Source: JANMDR01 sp043760555
GTDB taxonomy: Bacteria > Pseudomonadota > Gammaproteobacteria > Burkholderiales > Usitatibacteraceae
Length of the DNA stretch: 14,403 nt
NCBI GenBank assembly: GCA_043760555.1
Contig: JAYUOW010000143.1
Location: 1 to 14,403 of the forward strand
Direction of reading: 5' to 3'
Below the pieces are notes generated by a model. The model saw nothing but the letters and a program-made list of their open reading frames with translations. It was not told where the DNA came from and did no database searches. A program made the position numbers and the translations under genes. Shown in pieces: positions 1-5,617 of this stretch; position 1 is the first letter of the stretch; each line of letters begins with the position of its first letter.

Positions 1-620
1 TTTGACAAAGTATCTGTTGCCCGCGAGCAATGTGTTTTAACGCTACCTTCCGTGCAACCCATGGCTTCAGCGGTTTCAGCGACGTTCAACTCCTCCCAAT
101 AACGCAGCAAGAAAGCTTCGCGTTGACGCGTCGGCAGTTTTTCTATTGCATCTTCAATGATTTTTAACGTTTGTGATTGCTCAAGTTGCACCGACGGGCT
201 TGGCGAAATATTGCCCTCGTTTTCGGTCTCAAGCGTTTCCAAAATATCATGGTCGTCATCCTCATCGCCACCTCGGCCAAAAGACGAAAACGAACTAATC
301 CACGTTGACCGCGTTTTGCTCCGCCGATAATAATCGCGGATGCTATTTTGGGTGATGCGTTGGAATAGCAGCGGCAATTCCTCAGGCGGACGCGTGCTAT
401 ATTTTTCGGCAAGCTTCATCATCGAGTCTTGCACAATATCCAATGCGGCATCTTCATCGCGTACGGCGTACACGCATTGCTTAAATGCGCGGCGTTCAAC
501 CGAAGCCAAAAAGTCTGCCATTTCTTTACTAGTAGCCAGATACACCTCATTTAAAGCGTGGTGTGCAAATCGAACACACTTAGCGCCGTCGTTACCCTTG
601 CTCAATTTGACATAAACCAT
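1..620 (-). CDS. RpoE-like ECF RNA polymerase sigma factor (3' end outside window)
   Basis: The reading frame runs leftward from ATG 620 and is open to the window edge (206 codons seen). Residues about 35-105 look like sigma region 2, with DFLASVERRAFKQ, DEDAALDIVQDSMMKLAEKY and a basic DYYRRSKTR segment. An acidic linker follows (GGDEDDDHD, about 117-124). Residues about 153-206 look like region 4, with KLPTRQREAFLLRYWEELNVAE and a helix-turn-helix ending EGSVKTHCSRA. Betaproteobacteria commonly carry such a sigma factor divergent from ilvI (remembered neighbourhood), which supports the call. ATG 620 is preceded by AGGGA at a good distance, but it gives about 33 residues before the conserved DFLASVE block; ATG 521 would start almost at that block. 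The regulon and any anti-sigma partner cannot be read here. Family sure, start uncertain. Confidence 0.9.
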   Translation of the reverse strand, partial: MVYVKLSKGNDGAKCVRFAHHALNEVYLATSKEMADFLASVERRAFKQCVYAVRDEDAALDIVQDSMMKLAEKYSTRPPEELPLLFQRITQNSIRDYYRRSKTRSTWISSFSSFGRGGDEDDDHDILETLETENEGNISPSPSVQLEQSQTLKIIEDAIEKLPTRQREAFLLRYWEELNVAETAEAMGCTEGSVKTHCSRATDTLS

Positions 621-905
621 AACGCAATCCCTACCAATTTCGTTGAATTAGCACCGCCAATCCACAAAATTTTTCTTCTCAGCCGCTATTATGCCGCATC
701 CACATCAAATCTGGCTTGACCTTAACGCTAGTCCTCGGTAAGGTTAAGGTTTTGCGCACTGCAACATACCCGACTTCTCTTAACTTTCATCGCTAAAGCA
801 GCGTAAAATAGAGGTCGCCCTAGCAATAAATGGTGCAGTGCACGCAAAGCCCGCAATCGCTACTATTTTCTATCTATCACCCACCCAGTTCTTTTTCGGA
901 TTCTT
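621..905. promoter_or_regulatory. Divergent intergenic region between sigma-factor gene and ilvI, with two inverted repeats
   Basis: No gene is seen here. It must hold promoters for both flanking genes. A perfect 8-bp inverted repeat lies at 719-726 (accttaac) and 743-750 (gttaaggt), with a tandem TAAGGT inside the right half. A second, looser pair lies at 751-767 and 831-848: TTTGCG-CACTGCAaCAT against TTTGCGtgCACTGCAcCAT on the other strand. Between the halves of this second pair sits a possible promoter for ilvI, ttaact (780-785) and TAAAAT (804-809) with 18-bp spacing. I saw no leader peptide rich in Ile, Leu or Val codons, so classical attenuation is not supported. Promoter assignment is weak; the inverted repeats are plain in the sequence. 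Confidence 0.4.
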
Positions 906-2675
906 ATGAAGCTCGCAGACAACCCAGCAATCCAAGCCGCAAAAACGGAAACCCAGCCCGCACCAATATTAAACGGTGCCGAAATTATTTGCCACGCCAT
1001 GCAAGCCGAAGGTGTGGAATACGTGTTTGGTTATCCGGGTGGCGCGGTGCTGGTGATTTACGATGCGATTCATAACCAAAAAAACTTCACCCACGTACTC
1101 GTGCGTCATGAGCAAGCCGCTGTGCACGCCGCCGACGCTTACGCGCGCGCCACGGGTCGCCCCGGTGTTGCGTTGGTTACCTCTGGTCCTGGTGTAACCA
1201 ACGCCGTCACCGGCATTGCCACCGCCTTTATGGACTCTGTGCCAATGGTGATTATCACCGGCCAAGTACCAACGCACGCCATCGGCCAAGATGCGTTTCA
1301 AGAATGCGACACCGTAGGCATCACGCGCCCGTGCGTAAAGCATAATTTTTTGGTTAAAGACGTTGCTGATTTGGCGCTCACGATTAAAAAAGCCTTCTAT
1401 ATCGCCACCACTGGCCGTCCGGGCCCGGTAGTAGTGGATGTACCCAAAGACGTGTCGATGGCGAAAACCGCTTATTTCTACCCTAAAACCGTGGAGATGC
1501 GCTCCTACAAGCCGTCCGTGAAAGGACACACTGGCCAGATTAAACGCGCCATGCAATTGCTGCTGGAAGCCAAGCGCCCCATGATCTACATCGGCGGTGG
1601 CGCTATTTTGGGTGATGCTGCCCCGCAAGTAACCCAGCTCGTGCGTATGCTCGGCTACCCGTGTACCAACACGCTAATGGGCTTAGGCGCGTACCCTGCA
1701 AGCGATCGTCAATTCTTAGGCATGCTCGGCATGCACGGCACGGTTGAAGCCAATATGTCCATGCAAAATTGCGATGTATTGTTAGCCATCGGCGCGCGCT
1801 TTGATGATCGCGTCATCGGCAATCCAGCGCACTACAATGCTGGCAACCCAACCCGCAAAATCATTCATATTGATATTGATCCCTCATCCATTTCTAAGCG
1901 TGTAAAAGTTGATGTGCCCATCGTTGGCAACATCAACGACGTGCTTGCAGATTTAATCGGTCAGCTAAACCAAGCCGAGCAAAAAGTAGATGCAGCCAAC
2001 ACTAAAGATTGGTGGAACCAGATTGAAGAATGGCGTGCCAAAGATTGCATGCGCTTTAAAATGCACGACACCATTATTAAGCCGCAATACGTGATTCAAA
2101 AGCTTTGTGAAGTGACCAAAGGCAATGCCTTCGTGACGTCCGACGTCGGCCAGCATCAAATGTGGGCGGCGCAATATTACAAGTTTGAAAAGCCACGTCG
2201 CTGGATTAACTCAGGCGGCTTGGGCACCATGGGCGTCGGCTTGCCATACGCCATGGGCTGCAAATTAGCCTTCCCAAATGAAGACGTCGCGTGCGTGACG
2301 GGCGAAGGTTCGATTCAGATGAACATTCAAGAACTTTCCACTTGCAAGCAATACAATTTGCCCATTAAAGTGGTGCTGCTTAACAACCGCTATTTGGGCA
2401 TGGTGCGCCAGTGGCAAGACTTCTTCCACGGCAATCGCCACGCCGAAAGTTATATGGACGCGCTGCCGGACTTCGTAAAACTGGCTGAAGCGTACGGCCA
2501 CGTGGGCATGCATATCGAAAAGCCGGGTGACGTTGAAGGCGCGCTAAAAGACGCCTTTGCCATGAAAGACCGCTTCGTGTTCATGAACTTCATTACCGAC
2601 CAAAAAGAAAACGTCTTCCCGATGGTGCCAGGCGGTAAAGGCATATCAGAAATGATTTTGGCCGAAGATCAGTAA
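906..2675 (+). CDS. ilvI: Acetolactate synthase (acetohydroxyacid synthase), large catalytic subunit
   Basis: This is the ThDP- and FAD-dependent enzyme that condenses pyruvate with a second pyruvate (valine/leucine branch) or with 2-oxobutyrate (isoleucine branch). The protein is 589 residues, full length for the family. The N-terminal ThDP-binding domain (about 22-190) has the activating Glu at residue 69 in VRHEQAAVHAADAYARATG, followed by SGPGVTN. The central domain (about 210-345) carries the GARFDDRVIG segment. The C-terminal ThDP domain (about 410-560) has the cofactor motif as GEG at 466-468 with NN at 493-494. GEG replaces the textbook GDG; from memory this is usual in betaproteobacterial IlvI and should not mean loss of function. 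ATG 906 gives an N-terminus ahead of the conserved GAEIICHAMQAEGVEYVFGYPGG; no strong ribosome-binding site precedes it. IlvH and IlvC follow on the same strand. Confidence 0.97.
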   Translation: MKLADNPAIQAAKTETQPAPILNGAEIICHAMQAEGVEYVFGYPGGAVLVIYDAIHNQKNFTHVLVRHEQAAVHAADAYARATGRPGVALVTSGPGVTNAVTGIATAFMDSVPMVIITGQVPTHAIGQDAFQECDTVGITRPCVKHNFLVKDVADLALTIKKAFYIATTGRPGPVVVDVPKDVSMAKTAYFYPKTVEMRSYKPSVKGHTGQIKRAMQLLLEAKRPMIYIGGGAILGDAAPQVTQLVRMLGYPCTNTLMGLGAYPASDRQFLGMLGMHGTVEANMSMQNCDVLLAIGARFDDRVIGNPAHYNAGNPTRKIIHIDIDPSSISKRVKVDVPIVGNINDVLADLIGQLNQAEQKVDAANTKDWWNQIEEWRAKDCMRFKMHDTIIKPQYVIQKLCEVTKGNAFVTSDVGQHQMWAAQYYKFEKPRRWINSGGLGTMGVGLPYAMGCKLAFPNEDVACVTGEGSIQMNIQELSTCKQYNLPIKVVLLNNRYLGMVRQWQDFFHGNRHAESYMDALPDFVKLAEAYGHVGMHIEKPGDVEGALKDAFAMKDRFVFMNFITDQKENVFPMVPGGKGISEMILAEDQ

Positions 2676-2903
2676 GCATTCAATTTTCAGTATCATTTTT
2701 CCTGCTGGCTAGAAGCCATCCGCTTCTTCACGCTGGGTATTCACCACCACAAGGGTAAATACCCAGCCGTATAAAACGGCAAAAATAGACTACGCAACTA
2801 AGCCAAAAAATATCCTTTTTTGCCTAATTGATGCCCTGAAGACGCCCTAAAATAGGGCATCTTCAGGCAGTTGTTAAAGTCGCATTACCTTCAAATAAAG
2901 ACC
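2676..2903. other. Hairpin-rich ilvI-ilvH intergenic region
   Basis: This 228-bp gap has no convincing ORF but several inverted repeats in a row. A 5-bp hairpin at 2706-2718 (tggct/agcca) and a 6-bp hairpin at 2711-2727 (agaagc/gcttct) share bases and so exclude each other. Next is a perfect 10-bp stem, 2732-2741 with 2758-2767 (gctgggtatt/aatacccagc), extendable by three pairs after one mismatch. Then gccgt/acggc at 2766-2780, and the long palindrome at 2832-2869 listed separately. None is followed by a run of T on the plus strand, so none is a standard intrinsic terminator. The frame of ilvH can be extended upstream to a TTG at 2871, but that lies outside the conserved protein. Confidence 0.6.
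2832..2869. repeat. Palindromic repeat, GCCCTAAAATAGGGC family, copy 1
   Basis: Stem 2835-2848 pairs with 2854-2867 around the loop AAAAT (2849-2853), with one internal mismatch (C2843/A2859). The pairing extends to TGC/GCA at the ends if one C is bulged. The core is GCCCTAAAATAGGGC, and the outer arm is CCTGAAGA/TCTTCAGG. It lies 34 bp before the ilvH start. Two relatives sit at 5374-5408 and 5562-5596. Confidence 0.8.
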
Positions 2904-3395
2904 ATGAAACACATCCTATCTATACTGCTTGAAAACGAATCTGGCGCGTTATCCCGCGTTGCAGGTTTATTCTCCGCGCGCGGCTACAATATCGAATCGC
3001 TCACGGTTGCCCCCACTGAAGATGCCACGCTCTCACGCATGACCATCGTCACATCAGGCTCCGACGAAGTCATCGAGCAAATTACCAAACAGGTCAATAA
3101 ACTCATTGAAGTCGTAAAAATTGTCGACCTCAACGAAGGCAAATTTGTAGAGCGCGAGCTCATGTTAGTCAAAGTGCGCGCCGCCGGAAAAGACCGTGAA
3201 GAACTAAAACGCACGGCCGATATTTTCCGCGCCCGCATCATCGATGTCACCGATAAAACCTACACCCTAGAGCTCACCGGCACCGGTTATAAGCTCGACG
3301 CGTTTTTAGAAGCCATTGATCGTGGGCTTATCCTAGAAACCGTTCGCACGGGCGCTTGTGGCATTGGGCGCGGCGAATGGGTGGTCAAAGTTTAA
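2904..3395 (+). CDS. ilvH: Acetolactate synthase, small regulatory subunit
   Basis: This subunit activates the IlvI catalytic subunit and usually confers valine feedback inhibition. The protein is 163 residues, the usual length for IlvH. The N-terminal ACT domain (about 1-75) reads MKHILSILLENESGALSRVAG, then GYNIESLTVAPTED and LSRMTIVTSG. The second half (about 80-160) has the conserved LMLVKVRA block and the ending GACGIGRGEWVVKV, which matches the family. ATG 2904 was chosen because family members begin MKHILS or similar; TAAAG lies just upstream. A longer in-frame reading from TTG 2871 is rejected. It works with the product of the gene upstream, though the 228-bp gap allows separate control of subunit ratio (inference). 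Confidence 0.97.
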   Translation: MKHILSILLENESGALSRVAGLFSARGYNIESLTVAPTEDATLSRMTIVTSGSDEVIEQITKQVNKLIEVVKIVDLNEGKFVERELMLVKVRAAGKDREELKRTADIFRARIIDVTDKTYTLELTGTGYKLDAFLEAIDRGLILETVRTGACGIGRGEWVVKV

Positions 3396-3455
3396 TCTCA
3401 TTTAAAATTATCATTAGCAATTCAACACTTCAATACATCAAACAAAGGAAATCCC

Positions 3456-4472
3456 ATGAAAGTTTATTACGACAAAGACGCCGACCTAGCCCTTATTAAA
3501 AGCAAAAAAGTAAGCATTATCGGCTACGGCTCGCAAGGCCACGCTCACGCTCAAAACTTGGCCGACTCCGGCGTAAAAGTAACGGTAGGCTTACGCAAAG
3601 GCGGCGCGTCGTGGGACAAAGTAAAAAAAGCCGGTCTTAAAGTAGCCGAAGTAGCCGATGCCGTAAAAAGCGCTGACGTCGTTATGATTTTGCTACCAGA
3701 CGAAAATATCGCTCAGGTTTATCACGCTGAAATTGAGCCAAATATTAAGAAAGGCGCAGCACTTGCCTTCGCCCACGGCTTCAACGTCCACTTCGGTTTA
3801 ATCAACGTACGCAAAGACCTAGACGTCATTATGGTCGCCCCCAAAGGCCCAGGCCATCTCGTGCGCTCCACCTACACCCAAGGCGGCGGCGTGCCAAGTT
3901 TGGTGGCCGTGCACCAAAACGTATCTGGTAAAGCCAAAGACATCGCCCTATCCTACGCCAAAGCCAACGGCGGCACCCGTGGCGGCGTGATCGAGACCAA
4001 CTTCCGCGAAGAAACAGAAACCGACCTATTCGGCGAACAAGCCGTGCTATGCGGTGGCGTGGTAGAGCTAATCAAAATGGGCTTTGAAACGCTAGTAGAA
4101 GCTGGCTATGCCCCCGAAATGGCCTACTTCGAGTGCCTACACGAAACCAAATTGATTGTGGACTTAATCTATGAAGGCGGCATCGCCAACATGAATTATT
4201 CCATCTCCAACAACGCCGAATTCGGCGAATACGTCACCGGTCATAAAGTGATCGCCGGTGAAGCTAAAGCTGCGATGCAAGAGGCGCTAAAGCGCATCCA
4301 AAACGGCGAATACGCCAAAGAATTTATTTTGGAAAACCGCGCCGGTGCACCAACCTTGCAAGCCAAGCGTCGTTTATTAGCTGAGCATCAAATTGAAACC
4401 GTAGGCGAAAAACTACGCTCGATGATGCCGTGGATTAAGAAGAATAAGTTGGTCGATCAAACGAAGAACTAA
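3456..4472 (+). CDS. ilvC: Ketol-acid reductoisomerase (NADP+), class I
   Basis: This enzyme converts 2-acetolactate or 2-aceto-2-hydroxybutyrate to the dihydroxy acid by Mg-dependent alkyl migration and NADPH reduction. The protein is 338 residues, the normal short (class I) form. The N-terminal Rossmann fold has IIGYGSQGHAHAQNL (about 21-35). Active-site residues fall where expected for class I: H107, K130, D190 and E194 (ETDLFGEQ), E226 and E230 (ECLHE), and S251 (SNNAEFGEY). A good ribosome-binding site, AAAGGAA, precedes ATG 3456. It is 60 bp after ilvH and probably in the same transcript, which ends at the terminator just downstream. Nothing is missing. Confidence 0.98.
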   Translation: MKVYYDKDADLALIKSKKVSIIGYGSQGHAHAQNLADSGVKVTVGLRKGGASWDKVKKAGLKVAEVADAVKSADVVMILLPDENIAQVYHAEIEPNIKKGAALAFAHGFNVHFGLINVRKDLDVIMVAPKGPGHLVRSTYTQGGGVPSLVAVHQNVSGKAKDIALSYAKANGGTRGGVIETNFREETETDLFGEQAVLCGGVVELIKMGFETLVEAGYAPEMAYFECLHETKLIVDLIYEGGIANMNYSISNNAEFGEYVTGHKVIAGEAKAAMQEALKRIQNGEYAKEFILENRAGAPTLQAKRRLLAEHQIETVGEKLRSMMPWIKKNKLVDQTKN

Positions 4473-4490
4473 AAAGCCTTTGTTGAAAAT

Positions 4491-4526
4491 AAAAAGCGGC
4501 GCTCTGGAAACGGGCGCCGTTTTTTA
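4491..4526 (+). terminator. Intrinsic terminator of the ilv cluster
   Basis: Stem cggcgc (4497-4502) pairs with gcgccg (4514-4519), extended inward by a G-T and a C-G pair, and is followed directly by a run of six T (4520-4525). It lies about 25 bp after the ilvC stop. This is a textbook Rho-independent terminator on the plus strand. Confidence 0.92.
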
Positions 4527-4551
4527 TTGTGCGCCAACTTAAACGGCACAC

Positions 4552-5155
4552 TCACCGACCGAAATGATTACTCGCGTTTTCGGCAAGCACGGCGTCAATG
4601 GCTGTGCGTCCCAATGCTGCAAGCGTTGGATTCGTTTTTTCGTAATAAGGTAGCACCATCAATCCAAACAACAGCGCCCAGCCTCGCGCCCTGCGCCAAG
4701 TTGCCGCATCCACGTTCACGTTGTCTTCAAACACCTTGCGCGATGATGCATCAAATAGACACCACCCGGGCATTAAATCGCAGGCAGGGTCGCCGATGCC
4801 AAGCAGCCCAAAATCAATCACTGCAGAAAGCCTGCCGTGCTTGAATAACAAATACCGACCATGCCCACGGAAAGCTGGCGTCGGGTGCGCCGTGTGCGAT
4901 GACGGTGGGTATCGGAAGCCGCAATCGTGGTGCCAAGGTTGGTAACAGCATTTGCTCCTTTTTAATTTCCGCTGCAGCTTTTGGAATACGCGGCATTCTA
5001 ATCACCATGCCGTCGCCAAGGCGGCACAGCATATTGCTCGAACCGGCCGATTCTTGTGGCGTTACAAACAAATGTGCCCAATGCGGAAATTGCGTTGCGA
5101 TGAGAGTACAAATCAACGTGGGATTCATTTCTATTTCGTTCGCGTGCATTTTCAT
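4552..5155 (-). pseudogene. Aminoglycoside phosphotransferase (APH)-family protein, internally deleted pseudogene
   Basis: Two halves of one APH-fold protein lie in different frames. The N-terminal half starts at ATG 5155 and has ESAGSSNMLCRLGDGMVIRMPR, the nucleotide-binding lobe, continuing to APDASFPWAWSV. The C-terminal half, in the next frame from about 4860 down to the TGA at 4552-4554, reads GRYLLFKHGRLSAVIDFGLLGIGDPACDL. It carries the metal-binding DFG-type motif and the typical C-terminal helices (ATWRRARGWALLFGLMVLPYYEKTNP). The part between them, where the catalytic loop HGDLHPGN belongs, is absent; from family layout I estimate roughly 90-110 codons lost. The junction is at about 4850-4860. 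The N-terminal frame runs on only to a stop at 4814, so no active enzyme is expected. Such chromosomal APH proteins need not act on drugs. A TATAAT on the minus strand at 5202-5197 could be a -10 box. Confidence 0.85.
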
Positions 5156-5331
5156 ACTAAAGCTGCCTCTTCGCGGGTAAGAAAGTTGATTGTAAGATTA
5201 TAGCCAGCCGCTGATTCCCAGGAGTGTAGAACTCGCTCTGCAGCTGGACGGCTACAACGAACCCGCATTTCGCCTAGGTCGCAAACACGCATTTCTCTTG
5301 CCGAAATCAGGAAAACTACCTTTCGCGCCAC
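5152..5331 (-). CDS. Short unrecognised ORF overlapping the APH pseudogene start (ATGA)
   Basis: An open frame of 59 codons runs from GTG 5331 (or 46 codons from ATG 5292) to a TGA at 5154-5152. This stop overlaps the ATG of the APH reading frame as ATGA, an arrangement typical of translationally coupled genes. The translation contains GEMRVRCSRPAAERVLHSW, then a Tyr-Asn-Leu-Thr stretch, and ends FLTREEAALV. I do not recognise it. It could be a real small gene or the C-terminal stub of a larger gene whose front is lost, since an in-frame TAA lies just upstream of the GTG. It has no signal peptide or membrane segment. Coding status is uncertain because the region is decayed and no strong ribosome-binding site is seen. 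Confidence 0.35.
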   Translation of the reverse strand: MARKVVFLISAREMRVCDLGEMRVRCSRPAAERVLHSWESAAGYNLTINFLTREEAALV

Positions 5332-5373
5332 GTGCCCCCGTGTTTAGAATGGGCTAATCTAGCAAGATAATAT

Positions 5374-5408
5374 GCCTGAAGAAGCCCTACAATAGGGCGT
5401 TTCCAGCC
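5374..5408. repeat. Palindromic repeat, GCCCTAAAATAGGGC family, copy 2 (degenerate)
   Basis: The left arm GCCTGAAGAaGCCCT (5374-5388) closely matches copy 1. The loop is ACAAT (5389-5393). The right arm AGGGCgtttccagcc (5394-5408) pairs fully only in the inner five bases and imperfectly beyond. It lies in a non-coding stretch upstream of the APH remnant. It appears to be a decayed member of the family. Confidence 0.65.
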
Positions 5409-5458
5409 TTTAAATTCTTAAAACAACACTGCCAAAAGTCATACATCCCCGCTCAAAG

Positions 5459-5506
5459 CCCCTCTCCCTGCCCGAAGGGTACGGGAGAGGGGTTGGGGAG
5501 AGGGGG
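5459..5506. repeat. G-rich/C-rich interspersed repeat (CCCCTCTCCC type)
   Basis: CCCCTCTCCC (5459-5468) is an exact inverted copy of GGGAGAGGGG (5483-5492), around a 14-nt spacer containing CCCGAAGGG. It is followed by a further direct copy, GGGGAGAGGGGG (5495-5506). From memory, intergenic repeats of this composition are scattered through many beta- and gammaproteobacterial genomes. Strand bias is extreme: one strand nearly all C and T, then G and A. Confidence 0.65.
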
Positions 5507-5561
5507 ATTGCTCGCCCGAAGTTCAGCAGCAAAAAGGCACCGATAGCCGCGCGTTTTAATA

Positions 5562-5596
5562 CCTTGTAGATGCCCTAAAATAGGGCATCTACAAGG
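5562..5596. repeat. Palindromic repeat, GCCCTAAAATAGGGC family, copy 3 (perfect)
   Basis: CCTTGTAGATGCCCT (5562-5576) pairs perfectly over 15 bp with AGGGCATCTACAAGG (5582-5596) around the loop AAAAT (5577-5581). The core is identical to copy 1, but the outer arms differ and still pair. It lies 21 bp beyond the original end of the TonB-receptor frame. No T-run follows on either strand, so it is not a standard terminator. Confidence 0.85.
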
Positions 5597-5617
5597 CATG
5601 GTTAAACGGCATTCCAC

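Larger units (their letters stand above)
5409..5617. other. Intergenic stretch between the short ORF and the TonB-receptor remnant
   Basis: I see no gene here. It holds the G/C-rich inverted repeat at 5459-5506 and the perfect palindrome at 5562-5596, both listed separately. The rest shows no clear promoter or coding pattern. Confidence 0.5.

Noticed and set aside
750..905. Attenuator leader peptide or T-box before ilvI
   Set aside because: No short ORF rich in Ile, Leu or Val codons and no T-box-like conserved sequence was found.
969..1628. 219-codon minus-strand open frame inside ilvI
   Set aside because: It is antisense to a fully conserved ilvI, has a His/Arg/Gly-rich composition typical of reverse frames, and contains no known motif.
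2301..2309. GEG instead of GDG in the ThDP motif of IlvI as an inactivating change
   Set aside because: Betaproteobacterial IlvI proteins commonly have Glu here from memory, and every other motif is intact.
2732..2780. Intrinsic terminator after ilvI
   Set aside because: The stems are good, but no U-tract follows on the plus strand; A-runs follow instead.
2871..2903. Upstream TTG start for ilvH adding 11 residues
   Set aside because: IlvH proteins begin at MKHILS or similar; the extra residues overlap the palindrome region, and ATG 2904 gives the standard 163 residues.
4527..5203. Plus-strand open frames over the APH remnant
   Set aside because: The minus strand carries clear APH homology in both halves; the plus-strand translations are Arg/Cys/Pro-rich with no recognisable motif.
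5152..5410. Integron attC site or gene-cassette arrangement near the APH remnant
   Set aside because: I looked for the conserved core sites and paired arms of attC and found none; no integrase is in the window.
2832..5596. The three palindromes as a CRISPR array
   Set aside because: Copies are far apart, irregularly spaced and differ in sequence; there are no regular spacers and no cas genes.
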